NCBI RefSeq assembly: GCF_030580955.1
Contig: NZ_JAUQON010000002.1
Span: 558,001-622,000, forward strand
Reading direction: 5' to 3'
Length of the DNA stretch: 64,000 nt
Origin: Hymenobacter convexus
GTDB taxonomy: Bacteria > Bacteroidota > Bacteroidia > Cytophagales > Hymenobacteraceae
The position numbers were made by a program, and so were the translations under genes. Positions within the stretch are counted from its first letter, which is position 1; each line of letters starts with the position of its first letter. The notes under the pieces are model-generated. The model was given only the letters and a program-made list of their open reading frames with translations, did not search any database and was not told where the DNA came from. Positions 25,442 through 34,852 of this stretch are shown piece after piece.

Positions 25442-26467
25442 ATGCAATTCTTCTATTGGCCGTCGCTGCGACGCGCCCTGCTCGGCGTCTTGCCGGGACT
25501 GGCCTTGGTGGCCGTTCCGACGCGGGCGCAGGTTTCCCGCAGCCAGCCCAATGCCGGGTTTTGCGAGCAGATTACAATCAGCAGTCTCGACGGCACGGGC
25601 GGGTTTGAGTACCCGGCGTGGGGCGCGGCACGCTTTAACCCCGCCGATGACAACCAAGTGGCTGCGTTGCGCAGCGAAATAGACAGCGCTGGCGTGGTGC
25701 GGCGCCACCTCTACGTGCTGAACCTGAAGACGCACGCGCAGAAGCGGCTGGTGCGCGACGTGGGCTGCCAGCTGGCCTGGGGCCGCACCGGCTGGCTGGT
25801 GTTGGAGCGGGGCGGCCAACTGTGGCGGGTGAAAGCCAACGGCGACAGCCTGGCCCGCCTAGCGCCCGCCGCCAACGGCGCCTTGTACCCGGCCTGGAAC
25901 CCCGATGGCCGCTTGCTGGCCTGCTGGCAACGCGACAGCCTCGACCCCGATGCTTGGGCGCTGACGCTGCTCTCGCCGGCCGGCCACCGGGTACGGCGGG
26001 TGCCGACGGCGGGCATAGGGCTGTTTGGGCCGCCGGCTTGGTCGCCCGATGGCCGCAAGCTGGCCTTTCTCAGCCGTCCCCACAACGAGCAGCAGTACTA
26101 CATGCCCAGCATTTACGAGCTGGACTTGGCCACCGGCAAAATCCGAACGGTGCGCCAGGCCTTGGAGCGACACTACCCAAAGGCCGCCAGTGTGCATTGG
26201 CTCAAAACCGGAAAGCAGCTGTTGTGGCGCGATTCTGAACGGGACCTAGCCGTGCTCAACGTGGCCACCGGCCGGCCGCAGGGCAAGGCCGAATCCGGGC
26301 CGCCGCGCCTGCGCATCCTGTCGCTGGACGTGGCCGCGGACAGCCAACGGCTGGTGATGGTGGTCTGGGAATCTTTCCGGGGAGCCGGCCCGGGGGCGGG
26401 TACGCTGTTTTACCGGAGCCGGCTCGCCACGGCCGCGCTGCCCGGCAAGAAACTGCAGTATTGGTAA
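25442..26467 (+). CDS. Secreted TolB-like beta-propeller (PD40 repeat) protein
   Basis: The ATG at 25442 gives 341 residues; an ATG three codons earlier at 25433 is possible. A signal peptide ends near TRAQ. At least two PD40 blades are clear (YPAWNPDGRLLACW and PPAWSPDGRKLAFLS), with others weaker (FEYPAWGAARFNPADDNQVA, ASVHWLKTGKQLLW), giving a WD40-like propeller such as that of TolB. Unlike TolB it has no N-terminal alpha/beta domain, and no tol or pal genes adjoin it. It is probably a periplasmic or surface protein-binding propeller. Confidence 0.8.
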   Translation: MQFFYWPSLRRALLGVLPGLALVAVPTRAQVSRSQPNAGFCEQITISSLDGTGGFEYPAWGAARFNPADDNQVAALRSEIDSAGVVRRHLYVLNLKTHAQKRLVRDVGCQLAWGRTGWLVLERGGQLWRVKANGDSLARLAPAANGALYPAWNPDGRLLACWQRDSLDPDAWALTLLSPAGHRVRRVPTAGIGLFGPPAWSPDGRKLAFLSRPHNEQQYYMPSIYELDLATGKIRTVRQALERHYPKAASVHWLKTGKQLLWRDSERDLAVLNVATGRPQGKAESGPPRLRILSLDVAADSQRLVMVVWESFRGAGPGAGTLFYRSRLATAALPGKKLQYW

Positions 26468-26521
26468 TAAAATAGCCGGGCAAGGCCAGTAATACCTGTC
26501 GGACCTTGCCCGCGCAGTTCC

Positions 26522-26529
26522 TATCTTCG
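26522..26529 (+). promoter_or_regulatory. Candidate -7 element of chrA
   Basis: TATCTTCG, one mismatch to TAnnTTTG, ends 22 bp before the ATG at 26552. No -33 element at the right spacing. Confidence 0.35.
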
Positions 26530-26551
26530 GGCAAGTCAATTGCCCAATATT

Positions 26552-27844
26552 ATGGTGCCTGCCAGCGCTGCGCCCCCCGCCGAAGTTTCGCTCACGCCGC
26601 CCCCGCGGCGCTCGGGCAAGCGCACCCGGCGCGTGCGGGGCATTATTTTTCTCAAGGACGTGGCCTTGCTGGCCTGCACGGCCTTTGGCGGGCCGCAGGC
26701 GCACCTGGCCATGTTTTTCCGGCTGCTCGTGGAAAAGCGGCGCTACATAAGTGCCGCCGAGCTGCTGGAGCTACAGGCGCTGTGCGCGCTGCTGCCGGGG
26801 CCAACTTCGACGCAAACCATTACCGTCATCGGCTTTCGGCTGGGCGGGCCCAACCTGGCCTACCTCACCCTGCTGGTGTGGGCCGCGCCCGCCGTGGTGC
26901 TGATGACGCTGGCCGCCCTCACCCTCAGCTACCTCGACCCGGCCCGGGTGGCGGCGCTGGTGCAGTTTGTGCAACCCGTGGCGGTGGGCTTCGTGGCTTT
27001 TTCGGCCTACAAGATTTCGGAGAAGGTTATTCATACCAAAACGGCGGTGGGCCTGATGGTGGCGGCCGCCATGCTGGCGTATTTTTTCCAGCTGCCCTGG
27101 ATGCTGCCGCTGCTGCTGCTGGCCGGCGGCGCCGTGACGACGGTGCGCTACCGCAAGCACGCCATCGAGCAGGAGAAAAAGCCGCTGCGCGTGGAGTGGG
27201 CCAACTTTTTCCTGTGGTTTGGCACGCTGGCGGGCGCGGCCGTGCTGGGCCACTACACGCGCCTGCTGCCGGTGCGGCTGTTCGAGAATTTCTACCGCAA
27301 CGGCTCACTGGTGTTTGGCGGCGGGCAGGTGCTGGCCCCGCTGCTCTACGCCGAGTTTGTGGAATTTAAGCACTACCTCACGGGGCCGGAGTTTCTGTCG
27401 GGGCTGGGGCTGGTGCAGGCCATGCCGGGGCCCAATTTCTCGATTGCGGCCTACATCGGGGCGCTGGCCATGCGGCCGGCGGGTGGCTCACACATGCAGC
27501 TACTGGGAGCCCTGGTGGGCGTGACGGGCATTTTTCTGCCGGGCACCTTCCTCATTTTCTTCGTCATCCGCTTCTGGGACCGGCTGCGGCAGTACCGTGT
27601 GGTAAAGGCTTCATTAGAAGGCATCAATGCCGTCAGCGCCGGGCTGGTGTGCGCAGCCACCTTCCTGCTCTACCACCCGCTGCCCTACCGGCTGCTGGAC
27701 TTGCCCTTTCACCTCGGGCCGATAGACTCGCTGCCCTTGAACCCGCTGCTGGTGGGCACCACGTTTCTGCTGCTGCTCTGGGAAAAAGTGCCGAGCGTGG
27801 CTATTGTGGCCGTGGCGCTGCTGGCGGGCGCGGCGCTGGGGTAG
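26552..27844 (+). CDS. chrA: ChrA-type chromate transporter
   Basis: The ATG at 26552 gives 430 residues, the length of the long, two-domain form. Each half carries the CHR signature: FGGPQAHLAMFF with LLPGPTSTQT in the first, and FGGGQVLAPLLYAEF with AMPGPNFSIAAYIGAL in the second, each followed by several membrane helices. ChrA exports chromate from the cytoplasm, driven by the proton gradient, and in some species has been linked to sulfate. No chrB or other metal-resistance gene adjoins it. A repeat element with a terminator follows. Confidence 0.93.
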   Translation: MVPASAAPPAEVSLTPPPRRSGKRTRRVRGIIFLKDVALLACTAFGGPQAHLAMFFRLLVEKRRYISAAELLELQALCALLPGPTSTQTITVIGFRLGGPNLAYLTLLVWAAPAVVLMTLAALTLSYLDPARVAALVQFVQPVAVGFVAFSAYKISEKVIHTKTAVGLMVAAAMLAYFFQLPWMLPLLLLAGGAVTTVRYRKHAIEQEKKPLRVEWANFFLWFGTLAGAAVLGHYTRLLPVRLFENFYRNGSLVFGGGQVLAPLLYAEFVEFKHYLTGPEFLSGLGLVQAMPGPNFSIAAYIGALAMRPAGGSHMQLLGALVGVTGIFLPGTFLIFFVIRFWDRLRQYRVVKASLEGINAVSAGLVCAATFLLYHPLPYRLLDLPFHLGPIDSLPLNPLLVGTTFLLLLWEKVPSVAIVAVALLAGAALG

Positions 27845-27870
27845 GAAGAGCAGAGTGGCGGGTTGCGCCT

Positions 27871-28085
27871 GTCATTGCGAGCGAAACGCAGTGGAGCGCG
27901 GCAATCCGTCCTGTTCTCAGCGACTAGCCTAATAATGTGACAACCGAAGGTCAGCGCAGCTAAAGCCTTTTTCTAAAACACAGAAAGCCCCGGCGCCGCG
28001 CAGTGCCGGGGCTTTGTGGTAAAAGGGCAGGTCAGGTGTAGACAGGACGGATTGCCGCGCTCCACTGCGTTTCGCTCGCAATGAC
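27871..28085. repeat. Long inverted-repeat element with perfect 43-bp arms, GTCATTGCGAGC family
   Basis: Arms at 27871-27913 and 28043-28085 are perfect inverted copies; the 129-bp spacer contains a terminator hairpin (27984-28015). It fills the gap between the convergent chrA and acyltransferase genes. A short relative with the same GTCATTGC end is at 60084. Confidence 0.9.
27984..28015. terminator. Terminator-like hairpin within the repeat element
   Basis: AAAGCCCCGGC pairs with GCCGGGGCTTT (11 bp, loop about 10 nt). T-runs are short on both sides. It lies between two convergent genes and may serve both. Confidence 0.6.
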
Positions 28086-28095
28086 AAACGGCGCC

Positions 28096-29463
28096 TTACG
28101 TATTCGCCCGCCCTGCCAGATATTCCTTCCTCGCCTCTTCCAGATGCTGCACCAAGCCTGCGCGGCGCTTCAGCAGCTCCTCGCCGAGCGCGGGCGTGGC
28201 GCGGAAAAAGCGCAGCACCCGCAGCCGCTCCAGGCGGGCGCTGAGGGTGTTCCAGTAGCTGAGGGCGTAGAAGCCGGTGAGGGGCAGGCTGAGCACGTAG
28301 AGGGCCGTGAGGCGCCAGTCGTGCGTGAGGTAGTGTTGCACGGCCGCCGCCTGCAGCGCGTAGGCCAGCGGGAAGGTAATCATGCCCACCACCAGCATAA
28401 TGGGCGCCACAAACTCCACATCCTTAGTGGCGCGCTTGGCAATGAGCGAGGGCAGAATGTAGGGCAGGTAGTTATTCAGCACCCCGTAGAGCCACACCGG
28501 CGCGCCGAAAAACAGATTGAGCAGGCCCGCGAAGGTGCCGCGCCGCTGGCCTTCCAGTGCCTCGTCGGTGAGGTGGTGGCGGCGCAGGTCTTCCAGGTAC
28601 GTTTGGAACTGCAGGCGCATGGCCACCAGCCGGGTGGGGGCGTGCTGCTCAAACCAGGCCAGGGCCTGCAGCAGCGTCTGGCTGAGCTGGAAGTTGTCGT
28701 AGAGCGTGTTGGGGTCGTCGTCGGGGTTGAGGTGGCTGCCGAAGGTGCGCTCCACCTGCTGCACAAAGGCGTCCTCGGCCGCGTCGCGCGTGATGACGAG
28801 GCGGCGCTCCAGCGCTTCGCGGATGGCGTCAGTGAGCTGGTCGGCGGCGGCTTCGGGGTCCTGGGCGTAGGCGGCGGCGTAGTCGGCCACCCGAATGGGC
28901 GGGGCCACGTTCAGCAGCACGTCGGAACGGAAACGGCTGGGGTCGAAGTAATTGGTGGCAATGGGCACCACTTTCAGGCCCAGCTTGAAATCGTGCCGGG
29001 CCTCGGCGCCCAGCGCGATGCGGGCGGCGCCGGTTTTGAGGGGCCGCAGGCGGCGCTCGCTCACGCTGGTGCCTTCGGGGAAAATCATGATGGTGCCGCC
29101 GTGGTCGAGGTAGTCGTAGCAGCGGCCAAAAACAGCTTCGTTCTGGGCAGCTACCTGCTCGGGCGTGGCGGGCGCGCCGCCCACTTCGGCGTCTTGCCGC
29201 CGGTAGATGGGAATGGAGTTGCCCGACTGCATGATGGCCCGCACGACGGGATTGACGAAAAACGTGCTTTTGGCCAGAAACGCCACCGGCTGCCGGGTCT
29301 GGATGGCCGTCAGCAGCGGGTCCATGAGGGTGTTGGGGTGGTTGCCGGCGAAAAGCAGCGGGCCGGGCTGGTTCAGCCGTTCGCGGTGCCGGATTTCGAT
29401 GCGTCGGAAAAACACCCGCAGCGCCACCTGCACCAGCGGTTTCATCACAGTATAGAAAAGCAT
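28096..29463 (-). CDS. Lysophospholipid (glycerol-3-phosphate) acyltransferase family protein
   Basis: The ATG at 29463 gives 455 residues; a TTG at 29484 is less likely. The PlsC block I is NHPNTLMD (41-48) and block III is FPEGTSVSE; the region between shows FLAKSTFF. These bind and transfer acyl chains to lysophospholipid or glycerol phosphate on the cytoplasmic membrane face. The C-terminal half is unusually long for PlsC: a helical soluble region, then about three hydrophobic segments (YGVLNNYLPYILPSL, then APIMLVVGMITFPLAYAL, then ALYVLSLPLTGFYAL), a shape seen in larger acyltransferases. Substrate unknown. Confidence 0.88.
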   Translation of the reverse strand: MLFYTVMKPLVQVALRVFFRRIEIRHRERLNQPGPLLFAGNHPNTLMDPLLTAIQTRQPVAFLAKSTFFVNPVVRAIMQSGNSIPIYRRQDAEVGGAPATPEQVAAQNEAVFGRCYDYLDHGGTIMIFPEGTSVSERRLRPLKTGAARIALGAEARHDFKLGLKVVPIATNYFDPSRFRSDVLLNVAPPIRVADYAAAYAQDPEAAADQLTDAIREALERRLVITRDAAEDAFVQQVERTFGSHLNPDDDPNTLYDNFQLSQTLLQALAWFEQHAPTRLVAMRLQFQTYLEDLRRHHLTDEALEGQRRGTFAGLLNLFFGAPVWLYGVLNNYLPYILPSLIAKRATKDVEFVAPIMLVVGMITFPLAYALQAAAVQHYLTHDWRLTALYVLSLPLTGFYALSYWNTLSARLERLRVLRFFRATPALGEELLKRRAGLVQHLEEARKEYLAGRANT

Positions 29464-29532
29464 GAGCGGGAATACGTAAGGCAAGCGAAGGTAGCCGGAA
29501 GCTCCGCATTCCGGCCCGCGCTTGCCGCCGGC

Positions 29533-30453
29533 CTACTGCGCCGAAAACCGGAAGGCCGCCGGCGTGAGCCCCGTTTTGCTCTTAAACAGCCGCGTGAAAT
29601 ACTGCGGGTACTCAAACCCCAGCCGAAATGCGGCCTCGTTTACTGTGAGCGAGGTGCTGAGCAGCAAGTGCTTGGCCTGCTCGATGAGGGCGTGGTGCAG
29701 GTGCTGCTGGGTAGTTTGGCCGGTGAGGGTGCGCAGCAGGTCGCTGAGGTAGGCCGGTGACACGTGTAGCGCATCGGCGAAGTGCTGCACGGTGGGCAAG
29801 GGCTGCGCGCCTTCGTGGGCGAAGTAGCTGGTTAGCAGGGTTTCGAAGCGACTGAGGAGGTCGTGCGCGGGCGTGCGCCGCGTCAGGAACTGGCGGTGGT
29901 AGAAGCGGTTGGCGTAGCTGAGCAGTACTTCCAGCTGCGAAATGAGCACGTCCTGGCTGAAGGCGTCGATGGGCTGCTCGTACTCGGCCTTGATGTTGCG
30001 CAGCAGTCCATCGAGCACCACTTCTTCCTTGGCCGAAAGGTGCAGCGCCTCGTGCACGTCGTAGGAGAAGAAGCTGTAGCTCAGAATCTTCTTGGCCAGC
30101 GGGTACTTTGTGAGCAGGTCGGGGTGAAACACCAGCATCCAGCCGCTGATTTCCGACAAATCCAGCGTCTCGTCGATGGCAAACACCTGCCCCGGCGCCT
30201 GAAACCCCAGCACGCCCTCGCCAAAATCGTAGGACTGCCGGCCGTAGTAAATATTGCCTTTCAAGCCCTTTTTCAGCCAGATGCTGTAGAGCTGCGGCAC
30301 CACCGGCGTGAGGCCCGTGGGCCGGGCCTGCCCGCGCGTCTCGTTCAGGTCGATGATGGTGAGCAGCGGATGCGCTGGCGCCGGCCGCCCACAAAAGCGC
30401 GTGTAGTCCGTGACGGTGTGCAGCACCTGGAAGTCTTTGCTGGGCTGTTTCAT
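29533..30453 (-). CDS. AraC-family transcriptional regulator
   Basis: The ATG at 30453 gives 306 residues; a TTG codon at 30471 overlaps the upstream stop. The N-terminal 170 residues form a cupin-like sensing domain (YDFGEGVLGFQAPGQVFAI). The C-terminal part has the two helix-turn-helix motifs (VQHFADALHVSPAYLSDLLR and SLTVNEAAFRLGFEYPQYFT) and ends with the usual FKSKTGLTPAAFR. It lies 14 bp after the alpha/beta hydrolase gene on the same strand, so the two are likely cotranscribed. It could control that hydrolase or the aldo/keto reductase upstream. Confidence 0.9.
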   Translation of the reverse strand: MKQPSKDFQVLHTVTDYTRFCGRPAPAHPLLTIIDLNETRGQARPTGLTPVVPQLYSIWLKKGLKGNIYYGRQSYDFGEGVLGFQAPGQVFAIDETLDLSEISGWMLVFHPDLLTKYPLAKKILSYSFFSYDVHEALHLSAKEEVVLDGLLRNIKAEYEQPIDAFSQDVLISQLEVLLSYANRFYHRQFLTRRTPAHDLLSRFETLLTSYFAHEGAQPLPTVQHFADALHVSPAYLSDLLRTLTGQTTQQHLHHALIEQAKHLLLSTSLTVNEAAFRLGFEYPQYFTRLFKSKTGLTPAAFRFSAQ

Positions 30454-30467
30454 GGAAGTTTTTGAAA

Positions 30468-31379
30468 TCAATGAGAACCCAATTCCCGCATTAGAAACGC
30501 TTGAATTTCGGCGTTCATCTCCTCGTGAAACCGCGCCCGGACGAACCCCGGCGGGTCTTGCGAGGGCGGAAACGCTGGGCTCACCCGCGCCGCCGGAAAT
30601 GGGCTCAAAAAAGAAAAGTGGCCGGCATTGGGCACCACGCGGTGCGTAACGCGACGACGGTCAGACACGCCGTTCAGCACAATCTGACCGTGCCAGGCGG
30701 AGGCGTGTTCGTCCTTCTCTCCCTCCAGCAACAGGATGGGCACCCGAACGTTGTGCAGGGCGCCTTTCTTCAGGAACCACGGCGTGGCCGGGGCCAGCAA
30801 CACCACGGCTTTCACCCGCGCATCCACCGGCACGGGGATGGGCTGCTGTTGCCAGTCGGGCGAATCGCGTGGGGTGGCGGTGGGCTGCCCGCCCGCTAGT
30901 GCCAGCGCCGTGTAGCCGCCCAGCGAGTGCCCGATGAGGCCCACCACCTCCGGTTTCAGCGAAGCTGAAAACTGTTGGAATAAGGCATCGATAGCCAGCT
31001 GCAAATGCCGGGGCCGGGCCATCAGGTTCTGAGTGGTGTGGGCCCAGGAGTCGTCGTCGCGGTTGTTGTACGGGTGCTCGGGCAGGCCCACCACGAAGCC
31101 GTGGCGGGCTAAGTGGTGGGCCAGGTTCCGGTGCACCAGCCCCGAACTGCCGGTGCCGTGCGAGAGGACCACCAGCGGAAATACGCCCGGGCTGATGGAC
31201 GCGTCCCGCGCCACATCCAGCGTGTAAGGGCCCACGTTTTCGGCCTGGCCGGTGGTGGATGTGGGGTAGAGCACTCTCAGGGGGAACGCGAGATTCAACT
31301 CACCGTCCGTCACTTGCAACTCGCGGTAGCCAACAAAATTTTCCATGCGTTTTGGAGAATAAGCCGGCAAGTTCAACAT
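30468..31379 (-). CDS. Alpha/beta hydrolase (PAF-acetylhydrolase/dienelactone-hydrolase-like)
   Basis: The protein has 303 residues; a start at 31346 (MENFVGYRELQ) is also possible and suits the absence of a signal peptide. VLSHGTGSS is the oxyanion-loop region, GHSLGG has the nucleophile Ser152, LLLEGEKDEH would supply the acid, and PNAGHFSFL the histidine. The layout resembles platelet-activating-factor acetylhydrolase II and related bacterial esterases. It forms a probable two-gene unit with the AraC gene. The substrate is unknown. Confidence 0.85.
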   Translation of the reverse strand: MLNLPAYSPKRMENFVGYRELQVTDGELNLAFPLRVLYPTSTTGQAENVGPYTLDVARDASISPGVFPLVVLSHGTGSSGLVHRNLAHHLARHGFVVGLPEHPYNNRDDDSWAHTTQNLMARPRHLQLAIDALFQQFSASLKPEVVGLIGHSLGGYTALALAGGQPTATPRDSPDWQQQPIPVPVDARVKAVVLLAPATPWFLKKGALHNVRVPILLLEGEKDEHASAWHGQIVLNGVSDRRRVTHRVVPNAGHFSFLSPFPAARVSPAFPPSQDPPGFVRARFHEEMNAEIQAFLMRELGSH

Positions 31380-31409
31380 GCTACTGCTCCTTCCTGCAAG
31401 TCACCGAGC

Positions 31410-32405
31410 TTAAAACCCGTCCGGGTAAGCCGCGCCCGCCTGGCTGCCCACCGGCATAATGGCCTCCAGTTCTGCCAATTCCGCCTCGTTCAGCGTGAGT
31501 CCGGCCGCCGTCACATTGGCTTCCAGGTACTTGCGGCGCTTGGTGCCCGGAATGGCTACCACGCCCTGCGCCAGCACCCAGGCCAGAGCCAGCTGCGCGG
31601 CCGTTACGCCCCTGGCCTGCGCCAGCGTCTGCAGCTTCTCGACTAGCGCCAGGTTTTTGTGGAAGTTCTCGCCTTGGTAGCGCGGAAACCAGCGCCGCGA
31701 GTCGTTGACCTCGAAGTCGTCCGGGGTCTTGATTTCGCCCGACAAAAAGCCCCGGCCCAGCGGCGAATAGCCCACGAAGCCAATGCCCATCTCGCGCGTG
31801 GCTTGCAGCACGCCGTTTTCTTCCACGCCCCGGTCAAACAGCGAATACTCGGTTTGCAGGGCCGTGATGGGGTGCACCGCGTGCCCCCGGCGCAACTCGT
31901 CGGCCGTTACCTCGCTCAGGCCCAGAAAACGCACCTTGCCTTCTTCCACCAGCCGGCTCATGGCGCCCACGGTATCTTCCAGGGGCGTGGCGGGGTCGAT
32001 GCGGTGCAGGTAGTAGAGGTCAACGTAGTCGGTGCCCAGGTTGCGCAGCGAGCGTTCAATGCTCTTGCGCACGTACGCGGGCCGGCCGTTGTAGCCGCCC
32101 GTCCAAGTTCCGGCGTCGTCTACTTCGAAGCCAAATTTGGTGGCCAGAATCACCTCCTGGCGCCGGCCGGCAATGGCCCGGCCCACCAGCCGCTCGTTCA
32201 GCATGGGGCCGTATAAGTCGGCCGTATCGAGCATGTTCACGCCCAGCTCCAGGGCGCGATGAATGGTGGCCACGCTTTCCACCTCGTCGGCCTCGCCATA
32301 CACGCTCATGCCGTTCACGCCGGCCGTCATGCCCATGCAGCCCAGGCCCTCGGCCGGCACCACCAGTCCCTGGCTGCCCAGGGCCACTTGTTTGATATCG
32401 CTCAT
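31410..32405 (-). CDS. Aldo/keto reductase
   Basis: The ATG at 32405 gives 331 residues; the frame further upstream (to 32567) has no family similarity. The AKR barrel has all four catalytic residues: D60 and Y65 in [11 protein letters not shown]90 in ILATKFGF, and H134 in YYLHRID. The C-terminal [15 protein letters not shown] loop binds [17 protein letters not shown] near residue 21 is typical of the AKR13/yeast-oxidoreductase-like group. It reduces aldehydes or ketones in the cytoplasm. It ends 31 bp before the hydrolase gene on the same strand. Confidence 0.93.
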   Translation of the reverse strand: MSDIKQVALGSQGLVVPAEGLGCMGMTAGVNGMSVYGEADEVESVATIHRALELGVNMLDTADLYGPMLNERLVGRAIAGRRQEVILATKFGFEVDDAGTWTGGYNGRPAYVRKSIERSLRNLGTDYVDLYYLHRIDPATPLEDTVGAMSRLVEEGKVRFLGLSEVTADELRRGHAVHPITALQTEYSLFDRGVEENGVLQATREMGIGFVGYSPLGRGFLSGEIKTPDDFEVNDSRRWFPRYQGENFHKNLALVEKLQTLAQARGVTAAQLALAWVLAQGVVAIPGTKRRKYLEANVTAAGLTLNEAELAELEAIMPVGSQAGAAYPDGF

Positions 32406-32579
32406 CTTGTTGGGGGTTGAATGTGAGTGTCTTTTGACCCCACAAAGCTCCGGCCCGGGCCGCGGCCCGGCGCTACACAAAACCCCGCATCTGCAACACA
32501 AAACGCGGCCTGCCCCAAAGCACACGCGCCGCCCCGCCCGAGGGCGAAGCGGCGCGCGGCCAACCACGGCGGGTAGCCC

Positions 32580-33104
32580 TTACTTCTTACGGCGGGCCGC
32601 TTTTTCGGCGGCCTTCTCCTTGTTCTTGATGCGCTGCTCGGCCAGCTTGGCTTTGGCTTCTTCCTTTTTCTGGCGCTCTTTTTCCATCTTGTCGCGCTTG
32701 CCGGGGTGCAAGGCATCGAAGGACCGGATTTTGGCCAGGCTGTCGGCCACCACAATTTCGCGGCGGGATGTCACGCGCCCGCTCAGCGACACATGGTCGC
32801 CCTCGCTGATTTGGGTGGTGGTGCCGTTGGTAGCCGTCACCAGCCCTGTAGTGCTGACGGTGGTGCCGTTAATCAGTTTTTTGTCGGCCGTGAGCGGGTT
32901 CGAAATGCCCAGCTCGGTGAGAATGATACGGCCTTTTTCCATGGTCAGGCCATCTTTCCGGCCCTCGCCGTTGGCCGCCAGCTTGGCCCGCGCAGGCACC
33001 GCGCCGCCGGGGCGGCGCGGGGGCAGTTTGGTTTGGGCCTGCGCCACGGTCGCCGTGAAAAATAGCAGGGTGATTAAGCTCCAGAGAATGGATGGGCGTT
33101 TCAT
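32580..33104 (-). CDS. Secreted basic protein, DUF6799-like
   Basis: The protein has 174 residues with a signal peptide ending VAQAQ near residue 24. Two similar beta motifs follow (DGLTMEKGRIILTELG with LINGTTVSTTGLVTATNG, then ISEGDHVSLSGRV), a pattern I associate with the DUF6799 family of Hymenobacter-type bacteria; this assignment is from memory. The last 40 residues are almost only Lys, Glu, Ala and Arg and would form a highly charged helix. The function is unknown. It precedes the aldo/keto reductase gene, but the 174-bp gap shows no clear terminator. Confidence 0.7.
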   Translation of the reverse strand: MKRPSILWSLITLLFFTATVAQAQTKLPPRRPGGAVPARAKLAANGEGRKDGLTMEKGRIILTELGISNPLTADKKLINGTTVSTTGLVTATNGTTTQISEGDHVSLSGRVTSRREIVVADSLAKIRSFDALHPGKRDKMEKERQKKEEAKAKLAEQRIKNKEKAAEKAARRKK

Positions 33105-33550
33105 GGAAAAATTAAAAATAGAATAAGTTAAGCCTTGGGTGAATCGTTAATACAACGCAAGTTACACCTTTTTTGGTATTCGTCTTCATCTTGCCTTAAT
33201 GTACGAGTGCAAAAAGGGAAAAGATTTAGGCAGCCTTTTTTAAGCACCTTTTTGGCTGAAAGAGCTTGCCGAAACCGGGGTATTCAATTTTGGTGCCTGT
33301 TTGTTGCTGTGCGTTCGCACAGACATATAGTTATTTAGGCATTGTGCGGCCACCGCGTAGCCCTTTAACAGGTGCCCACCCGGCGCGGCCCCGGTTGCGT
33401 AGATGCCGTTGGAATTGCCGCATTCTCCCAACATAAATTGCTTCTCGGCGGCGCGCGCCGGCACCGTGCTGCAACCGCACACCCCGAATGCCCGAATAGC
33501 AGATAACTTGCTGCCCGGCTGTATATCGGCCCTCTCAATTCCCTCCGACG
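33105..33550. other. Intergenic region of 446 bp without a convincing gene
   Basis: This region lies between the divergent DUF6799-like and cbpA genes. It must hold their promoters, but I see no good TAnnTTTG box. Its left part is AT-rich. A perfect 7-bp inverted repeat (CTGTGCG-TT-CGCACAG, 33307-33322) is the only clear structure. An 80-codon minus-strand frame (33240-33482) has no recognisable features and was not called. Confidence 0.5.
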
Positions 33551-34507
33551 ATGGATTACAAAGATTATTACAAGACGCTGGGCCTCGACAAAACGGCCAC
33601 CGCCGAACAAATCAAGAAGGCCTACCGCAAGCTCGCCCGCCAGCATCACCCTGATGTGAACCCTAACGATAAAGGCGCGGAGCAGAAGTTCAAGGAAATC
33701 AACGAGGCCAACGAAGTCCTCAGCGACCCCGAAAAACGCAAGAAGTACGACCAGTTCGGGGCCGACTGGCAGCGCTACCAGCAGCAGCCCGGCGGCGGGG
33801 CCGGCCGCGGCGGCCAGCCCGGCGGCGGTTTCGATTGGAGCCAGTACACCCAGGGCCAGGGCGGCGGCGGCGGTGGCTTTGGCGGTGGCTTTGGCGGCGG
33901 CTTCGGCGGCGAAGGCGAAGACTTCTCCGATTTCTTCGGCTCCCTGTTCGGCAACATGGGCGGCGGGGGTGGCCGGAGCAGCCGCCCTGGCGCCGGCCAG
34001 GATTACCAAGCCGAGCTGGAACTGAGCCTGGAGGAGGCCTACCACGGCGGCCCGCGCACCATCACCGTGAACGGCAAAAACCTGCGCATCACCATTCAGC
34101 CCGGCGTGGCCGATGGCCAGACCATCCGGCTGCGCGACCAGGGCGGTCCCGGCCGCAATGGCGGGCCCAATGGCTCGCTGCTCATCTCCTTTCGCATTCG
34201 GCCCGACGCCCGTTACGCCCGCACCGGCGACGACCTCACCCAGGATGTGCCCGTGCCCCTCTACAAAGCCCTGCTCGGCGGCGAGCAAACAGTGGACACG
34301 CTCAGCGGGCCCGTCAAAATCAAGCTCAAGCCCGAAACCCAGAACGGCACCCGCCTGCGCCTGCGCGGCAAAGGCTTCCCCGTGTACCGCAAAGACGGCC
34401 AGTTTGGCGACCTGTACCTGCGCCTGAACATTGCCCTGCCCCAACACCTCACCGACCCGGAAAAAGAACTGATTCAGCAACTGGCCGCCCTCCGTCCCGA
34501 AGCCTAA
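33551..34507 (+). CDS. cbpA: CbpA-type DnaJ co-chaperone
   Basis: The protein has 318 residues. The J domain (1-68) carries HPD at 33-35 and KFKEINEANEVLSDPEKR. A long Gly/Phe/Gln-rich linker follows (about 75-150), then the two C-terminal substrate-binding domains (YQAELELSLEEAYHGG; VPLYKALLGGEQTVDTL). There is no zinc-finger domain, which distinguishes it from DnaJ. It delivers clients to DnaK and stimulates its ATPase. The next gene, 15 bp later, encodes its modulator CbpM, the normal pairing. Confidence 0.95.
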   Translation: MDYKDYYKTLGLDKTATAEQIKKAYRKLARQHHPDVNPNDKGAEQKFKEINEANEVLSDPEKRKKYDQFGADWQRYQQQPGGGAGRGGQPGGGFDWSQYTQGQGGGGGGFGGGFGGGFGGEGEDFSDFFGSLFGNMGGGGGRSSRPGAGQDYQAELELSLEEAYHGGPRTITVNGKNLRITIQPGVADGQTIRLRDQGGPGRNGGPNGSLLISFRIRPDARYARTGDDLTQDVPVPLYKALLGGEQTVDTLSGPVKIKLKPETQNGTRLRLRGKGFPVYRKDGQFGDLYLRLNIALPQHLTDPEKELIQQLAALRPEA

Positions 34508-34522
34508 ACTTGTTTCGTCGCC

Positions 34523-34849
34523 ATGGAAACGCACTTCATTACCCTCACTTTTCAGGAATGCTCGGCCCGCTACGGCCTGGCCCCGACGGCGCTGCACGAG
34601 TTTCTGCAAGCCGGCCTGCTCCGCCTGGCTCCCGCGCCCGAAACCATCATCGTTGATGAGCCCGACGACCTGTCGCGCCTCGCCCGCCTGCACCACGAGC
34701 TCGGCCTGGCCCCCGAAGCCCTCGACGTGATTCTGGCCATGCGCCAGCGGCTGGTGCGCCTGCAGGCGCTATTAGCCGACGAAACCGCGCGCGTCCGTCA
34801 GCTCGAAAATTTCCTGCGCGGTGCAGGGCCGTTGGAGGATTTCGGTTAA
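34523..34849 (+). CDS. cbpM: Chaperone modulator CbpM
   Basis: The protein has 108 residues and directly follows cbpA. FQECSARYGLAPTALHEFLQAGLL is a MerR-like winged region and DLSRLARLHHELGLAPEALDVIL is the second helical part, as in CbpM/YccV-like modulators. CbpM binds the J domain of CbpA and blocks its interaction with DnaK. A C-terminal coiled segment (LLADETARVRQLENFL) is present. A solo arm of the AACGTCATG repeat family lies just after the stop. Confidence 0.88.
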   Translation: METHFITLTFQECSARYGLAPTALHEFLQAGLLRLAPAPETIIVDEPDDLSRLARLHHELGLAPEALDVILAMRQRLVRLQALLADETARVRQLENFLRGAGPLEDFG

Positions 34850-34852
34850 TCA

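Noticed and set aside
33240..33482. An 80-codon minus-strand frame (MCGCSTVPAR start) in the cbpA upstream gap
   Set aside because: No domain, no promoter or terminator and unremarkable composition; it would overlap the expected cbpA promoter.
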